DNA from: Symbiodinium natans
Lineage: Eukaryota; Sar; Dinophyceae; Suessiales; Symbiodiniaceae
NCBI GenBank assembly: GCA_905221605.1
Contig: CAJNDS010000557.1
Coordinates: forward strand, 517,682 to 581,681
DNA length: 64,000 bases
Direction: 5' to 3'
Position 1 is the stretch's first letter. The number at the start of each line of letters is the position of its first letter. The notes below the pieces were generated by a model. It made no database searches. It saw only the letters and a program-made list of their open reading frames with translations, and was not told where the DNA came from. This document shows, piece after piece, positions 45,238 to 58,574 of the stretch. Both the position numbers and the translations under genes were made by a program.

Positions 45238-45841
45238 CTGGGCTACGGCACAAAGCTATAATTAAGTGTTTAGCTTACTAGGAAACCCAATAAACCCAAA
45301 AAGGCTAAGGATCTAAAGTTATCGCAAAGCACCACAAAGAACATGGCAGAAACCTGCAAAACCGAAGTTCTCCAACAACCCGAATGATGAGAGTGCCTTG
45401 TTTGCGTCACGGGCTGAGGAAACCCAAGCACTAGAAAAGGAATGAGTGTGTGGCAGGAGTTCCCGCAAACAAATGAGCATTGGAACTTTGTTCAGTCGCT
45501 GAATTCTCACTCAGGGTGGGGCCGGGTTGTCGCCGTCCGTTCCCCTGGCATCGAAAAAGTCAGCCAACGGTTTCCCCCATGGGCCATCTTAAGCCAGACT
45601 GGACGTAGTTCCATTGCTTCAACACCCATGTGAGGATCCGAGACATTTGGCAGTAATATAATCATGTATCTCTGCAATACTGTAGCAATGTAAAAGCCGA
45701 ACAGCAGAGTTCGAGCTCAGCAGGGTTACAGTAGTATCTCTTCAAATCAATAAATACGATGAATGCTATTGAGGAATATGTCTTCTACAGCTTAGTCAGC
45801 TGAGCAACAACGACCTAATTAGGAGATTCTGAGGCCGGCGC

Positions 45842-45907
45842 CTGCAAGCCATCTTCTTGGGATGGGCGCACATCTTGTTGGAGTAGTACGGCGCAGAGGG
45901 GCACAAC
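45842..45907 (-). CDS. exon of the PLCA-type segment
   Basis: From TGTGAG|GTT to CAG|GCGCCG the minus strand reads VVPLCAVLLQQDVRPSQEDG and LQ (22 codons, phase 0). See the similar exons at 42733-42808 and 44331-44387. Confidence 0.4.
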
Positions 45908-46911
45908 CTCACATGGATGTAGTGAATCGCAGTGAATCAAAGAGCCAACACGAAAATGGAGGAACTCTATCATGTAGCTGACAAGGGCTGCATGGTGCCG
46001 AAATGCTTCGCATTCTCAGTGGTTCATTCATTCCTTTGCTGGAATCCACAAGTTCCCACAGTGAGGGCAGATTTGGGGCCCCACGATTGGTCCGGACAGC
46101 ACTCGTCACCAAGGCAGTATGAGTTCCTCGGTGAGAGCTTGGCCGATGTCATGCTAGGCGCAAAACCCTAACACCTAAACCCTAAACCCTAAACCCTACT
46201 CTGCGCAAAAGCCTCTACCGAAACCAAGCCGTCCAACTGAAAGCCTCTCAAGCACGCGCCGCACTCGGCTATTTAGTATACGGGGGTTCTTTTTGGGGGT
46301 CCATACCTTACTGGGGTCCTTATTATCAGGGAATCTTACGATTTGGGGGTCTATATGAGTTTTCGATTTTAGGGGGAACCTTTTTGGGGGTCCCTTTGAG
46401 GGGACTCTGTTCGATTTGGGCTGTAACAGGGGTACCCCTATTTTGGGAAATACCCATATAGTATATGTGGGTTTTCGGTTTTAGGGGTACCTTATTGGGG
46501 GTCCTTATAATGAGGGAATCCTACTATTTTAGGGACTATTTTAGGGTCCCCCTATTTTCATAAACCCCCGTATGTATGCGTGTATGGTTAGGTTGTACTG
46601 TGTTATAGTGTATGTATTATATTGTGTGTCATGTTATAGAAGTGATGTCTGAAAACTTATGACATAGTAGAAATGCATAATTCTCAAAACCATCTACTCA
46701 TGATTGTAACCCTTCCCTCCAACACCCCCAACACTGCAATACGCACAGACACCAGGCCCACTGAAGCCTTTTTGCGCGGATGCAGGTTGCTTTCTTGGAT
46801 CTCCTGTGGCACTGTGCCAACTTTGGGCACACCGGCACTTGGAGTTCAAGCCTGAATTGCAATTGCATTCTGCAGCAACCGCAAACCTGCCTACGGTCGA
46901 TGTAAGCTGGC

Positions 46912-46972
46912 GAGGCGGTTCGTGAACGATGTCGCCAGGCAGATAAGGGTCGTGCCAGTCCCTACGAAGGAC
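46912..46972 (-). CDS. unidentified exon, possibly 3' part of the DHHC gene
   Basis: From CCCAG|GTC to CCTC|GCCAGC the minus strand reads VLRRDWHDPYLPGDIVHEPP. It follows the DHHC core exons on the same strand, but its entry phase (0) does not fit the preceding exit phase (1), so at least one exon lies between if they belong together. Confidence 0.4.
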
Positions 46973-47102
46973 CTGGGCGCTGGCTAAGAATCCCGAAACC
47001 CTATAAACCCTATAAACCCTAAACACACGCCTAAACCCTCTTTCTCAAGGGTTTGTGCTAGGTGCGTTCAGGCCCGTGGAGCAAACCGCCCATGCTTTAA
47101 GC

Positions 47103-47383
47103 CGGGCAGCATGAAGATGATCAGCAGGAAGAAAGGCATGTTGCCACTGCAGCAGGTCCTGAGCCGCTCTCCACTGTGTTGAGGCAATCTACAGACGATG
47201 GATGGCTTCTGGGCCTTTGGACCTTTCCCACCCACCCCCCTAAACCCTAAACCCTAAACCCTAAACCCTAAACCCTAAACCCTAAACCCTAAACCCTAAA
47301 CAACTCTCACGAGGCACCCGGCGATGCAGCGGCCGAAGACCCCGCAGTGGTGGTCGAAGTAGCGGACGCAGCGATTGCAGGTC
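47103..47383 (-). CDS. DHHC-type protein S-palmitoyltransferase, core exons
   Basis: Membrane enzyme transferring palmitate to protein cysteines. Exon 47318-47383 reads [21 protein letters not shown], the second half of the cysteine-rich domain with the catalytic DHHC and the following Cys-Ile. It exits at a GT donor in phase 2. Exon 47103-47146 completes a Gly codon and reads [14 protein letters not shown], the family's small residue-Asn step followed by a membrane helix. The join is exactly in phase. The upstream half of the domain and the later TTxE motif were not found in the neighbouring DNA. Gly replaces the usual Pro after DHHC, a tolerated variation. Confidence 0.8.
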
Positions 47384-47403
47384 CTCCAGAACTATATATT
47401 TTG

Positions 47404-47497
47404 GGGGTTTAGGGTTTAGGGTTTAGGGTTTAGGGTTTAGGGTTTAGGGTTTAGGGTTTAGGGTTTAGGGTTTAGGGTTTAGGGTTTAGGGTTTAGG
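47404..47497 (+). repeat. interstitial telomeric array next to the DHHC exon
   Basis: About 13 TTTAGGG units starting 21 bp beyond the acceptor side of the exon 47318-47383. A CCCTAAA array (47238-47300) lies 18 bp from its donor side. Confidence 0.95.
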
Positions 47498-48561
47498 GCT
47501 CCATGGCTGGAAGGTGATTTCCGGAGCTTGGTCCTAGTTCATGGTTGGGATAGTATTAAAAAATTCAAATTTCTACTCATTGAGTTTATGCACCCTTAAA
47601 GATGTAAAATGTTACCCCGCTATGACAATGTGCGTCGCAAGTGCGCGAGACAGCTGGCAGACTTTGGGGAATTCCAGCATGCAGCAGAACAGCGGCCGCG
47701 TGACAAGCTTTTGGAAACATGCGACAGCTGTGCCACCGACACCAAGGGTTTAGGGTGTAGGGTGTAGGGCTTGGGGTTAGGGTTTAGGCCGGGGCCATCA
47801 GCACCAGTTCAGTGACCACTCGCACCCATCGACTGGGAACGGACAGAGGCGCCCCTCCGCATGGAAAAACGGTACAGCAACCAGGCGAGGACGGCAACGA
47901 AAGCATCATTTTCCCGAGCTCATCGTGACCCTCATGCGATTATTCCATGTTAGTCTTATTTTATGGTTAGTACATGATTCTTACACTACGCTCATGTTAC
48001 TATACAGACCTGTTTTAATATTGTGTTTATATACTTCCTTTTTTTGCCTTTGCCATGCCCAGGCCTGCAATGGTGGCAGCTGCCCTCCTTACCTTGTGGC
48101 GGATGGGGCACTTGGGGGGGCTTGCTCTCTCTACACGGTGGTCCCTGTTTGGGATTTCCTACTGTGGTTCCTCTTTGGGGGATTTCCCTACTGTGGTCCC
48201 TCTTTGTGCCTTCCTACTGTTGTCCCTCTTCTGGGATGTCCTACTGTGGTCCTCTTTGGGCTTCCGATGCTTCTAGGGTTTAGGGTTTAGGGTTACCATA
48301 CGGGGCCGCATATTGAGGCACCCAAGAGGAAAACTGTTCGCTTTTGTGCGAAGGGCTGAAACCTGATTCCTCAAACTCGCTGACTTTTTACAGTTTTGCG
48401 AGTCAGGATGCCGGATGCCTTCTAGTGGAGAACACGTGGGAAGTCATGATGTCTGTGTCTGAACATGGTCACTCTGAAGATGCCCCATGTCCTGCATCAT
48501 GAGGATGGTTAACCGATGAAGCTTCTGAAGTTCAAGGCCATTCAAAGCGAACACTCAGAGG

Positions 48562-48648
48562 CTCCAATACCCCTTAACTAAGGTATTCCTTAAACCATTT
48601 AAGGAACTTATACTTTAAGGAACATGCCTTCATAAAGGGGTATTGGAG
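48562..48648. mobile_element. MITE-like element with 14-bp terminal inverted repeats
   Basis: CTCCAATACCCCTT and its inverse bound 87 bp. A related, diverged copy lies at 42301-42387 (ATACCCCTCATC at one end, GATGAAGGAGTAT at the other, both with a nearby CCTTAAA). Confidence 0.6.
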
Positions 48649-49363
48649 TCTTTGGGCAGTCGATCTGTTAACTCTGCGGCCGCAGGGCAGCCAGGCAAGT
48701 GGCGCAGGCAAGTCTGCAACACGGGTGGCAAGGAAGCCACCTGTCGAACAAGGGAGGTCATGGGACATGATTTCAGGGCACTAACGGCTTGCGCAGATAC
48801 TGGGCTCATATTAGAAGGCCTTTCGTGCCTTGAAAGACGTACACTCATAATCTGCAAGAGGCAGAGTAGCATCTCTGGTACTTCTGGACTACCTTGCTAC
48901 GAGGGAAGCAGCTGTGACAGCTCAACCGGTATCGCAGCAAAACTGTGCTTAGGTGCATCCTAGCTCAGGTTTTGGCTCGCTGGTGCATTGGCTATTTGTC
49001 TGCGTGCTCTTTCCGCCAATGCTGGCGCACCAGTTGTGTTTTGGGGTGGGGGGGGGGGGGGGGGGGGAGGTAGGAGGTAGAGTATTTATTGGAAGGGGGC
49101 GTGGATATTATGTTTAGCGAAAGGTGGTCAAAGAGTCGGGACAACAGCAGACATGATCAGGAGAGGGAAAAGCTAGCAGCCTCTATGCGAGGCTCCGATT
49201 CTCCGCTGCATCACGTGCTGGCATATGCGGCGGGAGCACATGCCCTGAGCCCTACATCTGACATATAAGATCCAAAGCCTGGTCACAAAGATTGCTATAC
49301 CACACAACCACTGCAGTCTTTGCTATTGGATGTCAGTACACTAGATATTGTTCCTGTGCACGG

Positions 49364-49470
49364 CAAGCTTGCGGCCAGAGTCGCTCGTGAAGACAGAAAG
49401 GGCGCTTGACGCTTTGGCCGCCAGACGAGGCATCGGACGCAAAAGGACCGATCCCCATCCTCCACGTTCC
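49364..49470 (+). CDS. possible plus-strand exon
   Basis: The plus strand reads ASLRPESLVKTERALDALAA and RRGIGRKRTDP, a charged helical segment. Boundaries are uncertain and the adjoining DNA is a MITE-like repeat (49496-49592). Confidence 0.25.
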
Positions 49471-49814
49471 TTGAAGAACAAAGAATGCTATGTGGGGGTT
49501 TACGATAGGGGTACCTTATTCGGGTCCTTATAATGAGGGGATCCTACTATTTGAGGGTCCACATCGCAGGTCCCTTAACATCGCAAACCCCCCGCGTTAG
49601 GCGAGTGCATGCAGTAGCCTGCGTCCACCGAGACTCGTCCCACTGAGATGTTACTACCAGTACTGGCACCAGCCCCTCAATGAAATTGTCATGTCGGATG
49701 CTGTGTCTATGTGTATGTGTGGGCGTGTGTGCGCGCGACCCTAAGTAACATGTCTTAAGCGAGCATAGCAGCGGATGACATCATTTGTATGAATGTAATA
49801 TGTTTAATGACCTA

Positions 49815-50477
<663 letters not shown>

Positions 50478-50517
50478 CTATGCAGCCTATGCTGTAACTG
50501 TAGCTGCGCTCTCCATT

Positions 50518-50816
50518 TAATTCCAGCGAAGCATCGCCATGTCTTCCAAGGGCTCCCCCCGCCGAATCTTGTCGGCCACCTGCGCCAAGATGTCCTAAAC
50601 CCTAAACCCTAAACCCTAAACCCTAAACCCTAAACCCTGGGTTGCCGGGTTCCGAGTTCGGCCTGAACCCAAGGCACTCAAGGCACCGAGGCCACCTGAA
50701 AACTCTCCTAAGGCTCGATCCCCGAGTTCGTTGGCTTGGGCTGCGGTGCAGGACACGGGCTCTGACTCTGGTGGAGATTTCGAACTGACTAGGTCCAGAT
50801 AAGCCTTCTCTCTCAA
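50518..50816 (-). CDS. two coding segments flanking a 41-bp purely telomeric interval
   Basis: Right segment (about 50638-50760) reads QANELGDRALGEFS and GLGALSALGSGRTRNPATQ. Left segment (50594 to about 50518) reads DILAQVADKIRRGEPLEDMA. Between them is only TTTAGGG repeat, in which the first GT and the last TTTAG|GAC could act as splice sites. The phases of the two favoured frames do not match, so this is suggestive only. No family was recognised. Confidence 0.35.
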
Positions 50817-50993
50817 AATGCACAGGTTGCTTAAGTTGGCACAAGCCTAAGAGCGACGCAGACTCAACATCAACCCTGGCCAGGGCAAGAGTGCCTCTGC
50901 AGGTAGGGGAAAGCAATTCTCCTCCGTTCGGGGAATGACCTCGTGCAATCAATGGCAGCACTACGTCACCACGTCCACTGAGACGAGGCGCGC

Positions 50994-51055
50994 CGGGTCT
51001 CAGACGCAGAATGCTGCCACAGAGAGTCCAACATTCTCTTTCTTGCGTCTTCTTG
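50994..51055 (-). CDS. unidentified exon
   Basis: From GCGCAG|CAA the minus strand reads QEDARKRMLDSLWQHSASET, ending at a possible GC donor (CCCG|GCGCGC). It is helix-forming and charged. Function unknown. Confidence 0.35.
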
Positions 51056-51069
51056 CTGCGCAAGACGCC

Positions 51070-53540
51070 CCAGGATCTCCGAAGAGGATGAAGAGCAGGC
51101 ATACCACAGCTATCGCGGCCTGCGAGCTTACGCACCTCCCTACAATTCAGCTTTTGATGGGTTCAATTGTAGGGATGCCCGGGATCGCGGAAGAGGATGC
51201 CTCGATGTAGATCGAAGCCAGGAAGAGTGACCTGTGACGCAGAATGCTGCTTGTCAAGGTCCTCTGCCTTTACTAAAGAACGCAACCGAAATCGGCCCTA
51301 GGAAGCCTGGCACGAAGCCCTTTTGCTGCCCCCAGATGGACCGATTTAGGATGATGCCTCTGCCCGGCAGACAGCATCGGGCCCAGGATCCGGGGCAGAA
51401 CCGTCAGGGCCAGCCCGTGCGTGCCACCTGCGTCGCAAGAGGGTCTAAGGTCTTCCGGCTGCCAGCAGCCCAAACCCCGGCTCCAGCCTCCCTTCGCAGG
51501 AGCCGCAAACGCGGAGCTCGCCCAAAGCCCAGCAACACTCCATCGACTGAAGCCCACTTTCATTTGTATCTATTAGTTATCTTTATCATTATCATCATCA
51601 TCATCATCATCATTATTATTATCAATATTTCTATCATTATTATTAGTCGTTATTATTGTTATGATACTGCAGCATCACCCGGCCTACCAGACAGAGGATC
51701 TGGAAGCTGACGTAGAAGGTTCCGCCAGCTGACTGCCTTGGATGCGCAGGCTCAAGCCCCTAAACCCTAAACCCTAAACCCTAAACCCTAAACCCTGCCG
51801 AGACCCGATGTCATGCAGCACATGTGGGAGCACCCCGAAACCTAAACTCCTTGACAAGTGGATGGCTCAAACAGGCGGATGGGATCCTGAGGCTTGCAGA
51901 CTCTTTAAGGACATATCTGGTATGTTGCGCTATGGGGTTTAAAGTAAATTCGAAGCCTGTGTGTATGTTTTATGTAACCTTGAGCTTGACAACAACGACA
52001 ACTCCAAAATCTAAGTGCAAGTTTTATGGCAAGGGTTCGGGCAGGTACCTGGTCCCTGGTTGCACGCCAGGATGCAGGAGTTTCTCCCATTTCTTTGGCG
52101 GAGGCAGTGGGGGCAGATCCTCCGTAATAATACTAATAATCGTGATAATATTAGTAATATTGATAATAATAATAATAATAATAATGGCAACAATAGCAAC
52201 AATTGTAATAATAATGATAATAATAATAGTAGTAGTAGTAGTAGTAGTAGTAGGAGGGCCAGACTCTGGGCTAGGGTTTTAGGATTTTAGGGATTTGGGA
52301 TTTGCAATGTTGGGCGGCCGTTTTGGGGTCTCGGGTGAGGGCACGCAGACTCCTCCAGGCGCCAGGAGGATGCTAAGTTCTCCAGGCTCCCATCTTCCAC
52401 GTCCACCTACTTGACTTTAGGGGTTTGGGGGTTTTGGGGGTTTGGGGCTTTGGGGCTTTGGGGTTTTGGGGTTCTGGGATTCTGGGATTTTGGGGTTTTG
52501 GGGTTTTGGGGTTGGGGTTTAGGGTTAGGGTTTAAAATTTAAAGTTTGGGGTTGAGGGTTTGGGGTTTAGGGTTTAGGGTTTAGGGTTTAGGGTTGGGGG
52601 GATGTAGGTTTTAGGGTCAGGACTTGGGCTTCAAACCCTCCAACCCTCTGGCATGACCTTTGAAACGCTAATCTACGGTCCCGACACTCAAGGGGGGATT
52701 GTCGAAGTTGCTGGTCGCTGTTGAGAGGGCCTTCATACCTGCAACCCTATTCCAAACAGGTATCTAGAAAGAAGGAGGACCATAACAGGCCCCAATCTAG
52801 AAGAACCCCCATCATCCGCAACAGACTGAAAACCTTGTTTTGGGGGAGGGTTTAGGGTTCAGGGTTTAGGGTTTAGGGTCTAGGGTTTAGGGTGTAGGGA
52901 ACCTGGCAGCCATAGACCGTCCGCACAGGTGCAGGCATCGTCTTGGCTGCTGTCATCCAAGCGGAGCAAGAATCTGCACGAATGCCGCCAAAAGGCCCAA
53001 CTTACTTTCTCCCAAGAAGGGCCCTACCCTTGAATAAGCCCGGCGAGACCCGATAGCTCGGTAACTACGGAATTTTAGGGTTTGGGGTTGAGGGCTTAGT
53101 CGTAGATGGTCCGGCAAGTTCAACCCGGAAGCGACAACGCAACCTGAGCCGAAGCTGCGCGGGCATTCGTTCCGGCGGGCTTTCAGGCTGCTTAGGGTGC
53201 TTAGGGCTACGTGGCTCTTTGGGGTTATGGGGCCTCAAGATTCTTAGGGTGATGTTCTGACGGTTCTAGGATCTTGAAAGGTTTAGGGATGGGGGTTTCA
53301 GGGATCTTGCGCTATCTAGCAGCAGGACCTGGCTTGGACACAGTACTATGGTCCCATCTTACCCCCTTCTTGGAGATCAAGCCTATTCAAGCCTCCAAAA
53401 CTGAGTCCTTGAAGCTTCCACCCCTTCACCATACGGGGGCTCCCGAAAATTAGGGTTCGCTTTGTTATGGGGATCCTAGTCTATTGAGGGGGAGATGGGA
53501 CGCAATGTTCCTCACCTAAACGCTCACCCCTGAGCCTGTG
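51070..53540. other. no gene recognised
   Basis: It contains trinucleotide repeats (51.59 and 52.12-52.25 kb), degenerate GGGTTT runs (52.42-52.6 kb) and telomeric fragments. Several frames are open by base composition but none has convincing splice sites. Confidence 0.4.
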
Positions 53541-53546
53541 CAACAC

Positions 53547-53944
53547 CCTGGCAACTGACCGGGCCCGCTGCGGGATGTTCGGGCATGCAACGCTCTCCCC
53601 GGCAAAGCAGAGGTTGTTCATGCGGACCTCGACCCCACCCGGGCCAAGTCTGACCCCAAAAATGCCCGGAGGAGGCACGAAGAAAAGTGTCATGAGCGCC
53701 CCCCCGCAAGTCAGTCCGAACCGGGGCGAGCCAGGGCTCTTCGCAGCTCAACACCAAGGGGCATGAACAACTGTTGCCGTTGCTACAACACTGCATCCGC
53801 CTGCCATCTATCTATCACTCTATACACACTCACAGGCAGGTCGAGCTGATTCCTTCCCTCGCTGAGCCATCTGAGGCACCCCACACCATGACGCCCGAAC
53901 TTCTTCAACTCGGCTGCTGCACGTTCGATGTGGCTCCGAGCTTG
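53547..53944 (-). CDS. unidentified gene fragment, two exons
   Basis: Exon 53885-53944 (CTCAG|CAA, GGT|GTGGGG) reads QARSHIERAAAELKKFGRHG, a coiled-coil-like helix. Exon 53547-53693 (acceptor not fixed, AGG|GTGTTG donor) reads MTLFFVPPPGIFGVRLGPGG, VEVRMNNLCFAGESVACPN and IPQRARSVAR, and is free of stops over 49 codons. The second resembles a globular domain with alternating strands. No family was recognised. Confidence 0.45.
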
Positions 53945-55270
53945 CTGAGCAATCCTAGAATCCTAGACCTTCATCTTGCAGAAGCAAAGATGATGGACAA
54001 CAGTTGCCTGTAAGAGCCACGTGCCTCAGCGTATGAGAGAACTCAAGTGGCTCCTCCCGGCAAATTGCTGGCAGAGGCTTGGTAGTGCAACTGAGGCCCC
54101 CTGCTGGCGCAAGCGGATCAAAGTGCGGCAGAACCTGTGAGGACTTGGGGGAGATATGCCAATGGCTGCACTCAACGCTCGGCTATGCAGAGCAAGTTTG
54201 GCGCGACCTTTCTCGGATCGAATCTGGAGCCTGAGTGCTCCAACCCGAAACCCTACACCATGCTTCTGCCCTATTGCCCAGCCACCCTGGTTTGAGGATC
54301 GCAAAGCTCTTGCTGGCAAGGCGCTGGTTTTGGTGTAGTCACCGCCTGGCGGTCGGGGGAGGAGGGGTTCGGGTTTGGGGGTTTGGGGGGGGCTTAGGCC
54401 GTCTTCCTGCGCTCCTGCCCGATACACCCTATATCCCAAACCCTAAGCCCTGAAAGCCTGAAGCACTTAAGGGTGTGGAGGTTGTGGGCCGAGGGCTTGA
54501 GGGCCCTGCACTCCTGGCCCCCGCACCACCCCCCATCAACTTGTGTGTCCGAAGCCGAAGACATCTGCGAAACTCTGCAATGGCCGGACTGTGCGGCAAA
54601 GCAGCTCCAGCAAAGGCGGTGGAAAGCACACGCACCCCGTTCCGCAACTTGTAGCCCTAGGTTTGACACTGGGGCATGGCAGCCTCCTTCTTCGCGATGC
54701 GCGGCCAAGCCGTTACCGTTACCTCCTCGGTCGACGAGTAAAGATTAGGGATTAGGAGTTAGGGTGGGGTTTGGGGCGTGTACGGTTAGCGTGAATGGCT
54801 AGGGCTTACCTGGATCCACCACGGCCCGCTGCAAGCCTCTCTGTGCGTTTGCGTGTGCGAATGCGTGTGCCTATGCCTGTCCCTGTCCCAGGCCCCTGTC
54901 CTGGTGCCGGTGCCTGTGCCTGTGCCTGTGTTTGTGTCTGGTGCTTCATGCACTCTTGCAGGCTACGCAACTCATGCCCTCACTCTGTGAAGATCATGCC
55001 GTCGATGTGTTCATCATGACATCCACAACCCCAACGCAAAAAAAAAAAGAAAGAGAAGGCAACAAAAGTTGGCCCCAAGATGATGTGGAGAAGTCCCTAA
55101 ACCCTAAACCCTAAACCCCAAACCCCAAACCCTAAACCCTAAACCCTAGACCAGTCCAGCACGCAAGTCGCCCTACGCTGTCTTCAGCACTCCGGGTCAC
55201 GCACATGGACGCCAGGGCGGGTGGCCAGCCAAGCCCTAAGGAACAAGGAGATCAAGACTGGGCCTTATGC

Positions 55271-55435
55271 TTATATATATATATATATATATACATATTT
55301 ATTTATTTTTATTTATATTTATATTTATATTTATATTTATATTTATATTTATATTTATATTTATATTTATATTTATATTTATTTATATATGTATATATAT
55401 ATACATATATATATATATATGTGTGTGTGTGTGTA
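55271..55435. repeat. TTTATA and TATA microsatellite
   Basis: Runs of TA, then (TTTATA)n, then TA/GT repeats. Repeat-derived Tyr/Ile ORFs here are not genes. Confidence 0.95.
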
Positions 55436-55660
55436 TATGTATACTGTAATGTCGCAATAATCGTCTATATATTTTTGCAGTATCAGATACTCTTCTTTGG
55501 TGAAGAATCAGTTCTTTATGTAGTGAGGGGGGGTACCGTTTAAAAGGGCCAATGTGGATCCAGCGACCCCGATACCCATTACGCTTCCAAGATGGGAGGC
55601 TTCAAGAGCCAATGGCCGCTCCCGAAATCCCACAACCTCTGAACCCAACCAAACCCTAAC

Positions 55661-56043
55661 CTGGGGTTCTGCAGTTGCTAACCAAGCTGCAGCGAGTTTG
55701 TCAAGGAGTTGCCGCCAGCGGCAGCATTCCTCCGCGTCACCCTCTTTAAGAACGAGCTGGGAAGGCTTTTGATTGGAGAGGCCCTGGTTCAAGAAAGTTC
55801 CGACAGCACTTCTCTTGGAGTCACCTCAAGAGTCACCGAACCCCGAAGATCAGTAGTGGTCCTCATGCTGAAGGTCTCGTCATCCAGCCTCGCTACCAGG
55901 CTCCCAACAGGCTTGGCGTGGAAACGTGGTCCCCTCCCCGCCTTCGCAAGCAGTCGAACGCATCGCTCACGTTCACGACCGCCTACGCAAGGAGGACGAC
56001 CGATTGGGATTCATCTTTTCGAGCGCTTCGTTGGGCAAAACAT
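55661..56043 (-). CDS. unidentified gene fragment, three exons
   Basis: 56001-56043 reads DVLPNEALEKMNPN. 55825-55911 (29 codons, AAG|CCT, GAG|GTGACT) reads PVGSLVARLDDETFSMRTTT and DLRGSVTLE. 55661-55756 (32 codons, CCCAG|CTC, CAG|GTTAGG) reads LVLKEGDAEECCRWRQLLDK and LAAAWLATAEPQ. The last two are phase 0 and probably join directly. The strand pattern followed by a Trp-containing helix is reminiscent of a PH-like fold, but this is a guess. Confidence 0.5.
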
Positions 56044-56320
56044 CTTGCAGGGACAGGGCCGTTCGCAGTATAAACACCATATAAGCCCCTCACAAACACC
56101 GAAATAAACCCTACCCTATGCACTCCCTAGACAACCCCTATGTAAACCCTCTACAAGTTCTGGCCCCTCGGCGCCTGCTGCATACAAACGAGCCAGGACC
56201 AGCCGAGCTTCTTGCATTCGGGGTCGCTGTCGCAGGACTCCTCTCCCAAGGCAAGGCTTCACCAAGACATCCAGAGATATGGGTCAGAAGGATTCTAAGG
56301 CTCCTTTTCTTTTTGTTGCC

Positions 56321-56851
<531 letters not shown>

Positions 56852-56859
56852 TTGTAATT

Positions 56860-57150
56860 CCCGAGAGCGGGGGGCCCTTACTTGATCAGCAAACTGGCCT
56901 GGAGAGAGGGTGGGCCCTTTACTAGTTCCACGGGTGGAACACTGGGAGATACTGGGAGGGGTTGTAGTTCCACGGGTGGAACACTGGGAGGGGTTGTCAT
57001 TCCCGAGAGTGGGGGGCCCTTTACTTGATCAGCAAACTGGCCTGGAGAGAGGGTGGGCCCTTTACTAGTTCCACGGGTGGAACACTGGGAGGGGTTGTAG
57101 TTCCACAGGTGGAACACTGGGAGGGGTTGTAATTCCCGAGAGCGGTGGGG
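56860..57150. repeat. tandem repeat with units of about 28 and 130 bp
   Basis: Copies of GTTCCACGGGTGGAACACTG, followed by GGAGGGGTTGTA, are nested within a larger duplicated block (about 56862-57000 versus 56992-57145) that also contains CCTGGAGAGAGGGTGGGCCC. Confidence 0.8.
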
Positions 57151-57765
57151 GGGGGGGGGGGGGGGGGGGTGAGGTGAGGGTGTTTATCAGAGGGCCCCGA
57201 GAATGGGAAAAGCGCATACGTCGTAACTGGAATCCAGGTCCAACCCTGGGGAGAAGCCTCACAAACTCCAAGGCTTGGGATCACACCGTTGGTAGTTGAT
57301 CAAAAACACCTGCTCCCAAAAAGACCTGATATGTCCTTATGAAAAAAAGACCCTAACTAACCAGTGCCATGAAATCATCCCCGGATATGTAAACCAAGGC
57401 CCCCTGTCCTTGTACGCAAGGAAGTGCTGCTTGACCCACTCCTGCACTCAATGCAGCTTCAATGTGGTCCCCCTCCCCCCCAACAACGCCTCCCAAAAAC
57501 AAGAAAAACATTCTGGAACCTGAAACCCCTCAAGCCCTTCCCCCCCCACCCTCCAAACCCAAACCCTTAAAACCTTTTAAAGCGGGCTTAGGGCAATGTC
57601 AGGGCAACCCTTAAAAAGTGGGGCTAAGGGCCGTTTAAGGGCTGGGGGGGGGGGGGCTTCGAGCAAACCAGCGGAGTTCCGGCATCCCACCCCGTTATAA
57701 AGCCTAAACCCTAAACCCTAAACCCTAAACCCTAAACCCTAAACCCTAAACCCTAAACCCTAAAC

Positions 57766-58030
57766 CCCGGCCTCTTTCAAGAAGGCTTCCAAGGCCTCGG
57801 ACCCGCCAGAGCCCGGCACTGGCTGGTGGCTTCTTCTATCATCGGGCTTTTAGGGCTTTAGGGGCTTCAGGGATGTTTAGGGTTTAGGGTTTAGGGCTTA
57901 GGGTTTAGGGTTTAGGGTTTAGGGTTTAGGGGGAAGGCTTTAGGGTTTAGGGTTTAGAGTTTAGGGTACCATCTGCTTCGGCGGTCTCGGTGCATCTTCC
58001 AAGCGCCAGGCTGGCACCACTGGCAGCATC
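57766..58030 (-). CDS. unidentified gene fragment, two exons
   Basis: 57970-58030 (AAG|GAT, ATG|GTACCC) reads DAASGASLALGRCTETAEAD. 57766-57822 (CCAG|CCA) reads PVPGSGGSEALEAFLKEAG and ends at a GT donor that is the first dinucleotide of a TTTAGGG array. Phases at the join do not match exactly. No family was recognised. Confidence 0.4.
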
Positions 58031-58382
58031 CTTAGCAATGACATCGTGCAAATGACATCGTGCAGAACATCGCTACTCAGTTGGGTGTTCAGTGAGATCG
58101 GATGGAACATGACAGCTCGCCAGGGAGAAGAGAAAGTGTGCCACAGAAGCCCGAGGGGGGGGGGGAGAGCGGAACAAAAAAACAAACAAGAAATCGAGCC
58201 ATCATCATGTGTCACGGGCCTTTGCTCTTTGGAACTCCTAACAAAAATGCAGATGGAGTGCTGTCACGATGCAACATGTTGATGCTCGTTTGCCTGCTTC
58301 TCCCGCTCATCCCCGGATTCTGTGATGTTGGAGTCCGAAACACCACCAACGCGAGCGACAACCGAACTTCTCTGCTTCGTAG

Positions 58383-58453
58383 TGCATTCCAAGCTTCTGG
58401 ATGCCTTCGACGGCCCAGCCTGGCTACCGGAGCTTGACAAACTCCGGACTCCA
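58383..58453 (+). CDS. unidentified plus-strand exon
   Basis: From CGTAG|TG to CCA|GTCGGT the plus strand reads HSKLLDAFDGPAWLPELDKL and RTP. The composition is convincing. It is on the opposite strand to the exons at 57766-58030. Confidence 0.4.
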
Positions 58454-58574
58454 GTCGGTCAGCTTTCTTGTACGCTGGTCCCTTCTGGGGGGGGGGGGGG
58501 TACCGTAAACGATATAGGGTAGGGGCCGTGTGGCATAGCCGAGCGTAGCAACAAAACGGTGCCAGAAACTCGCT

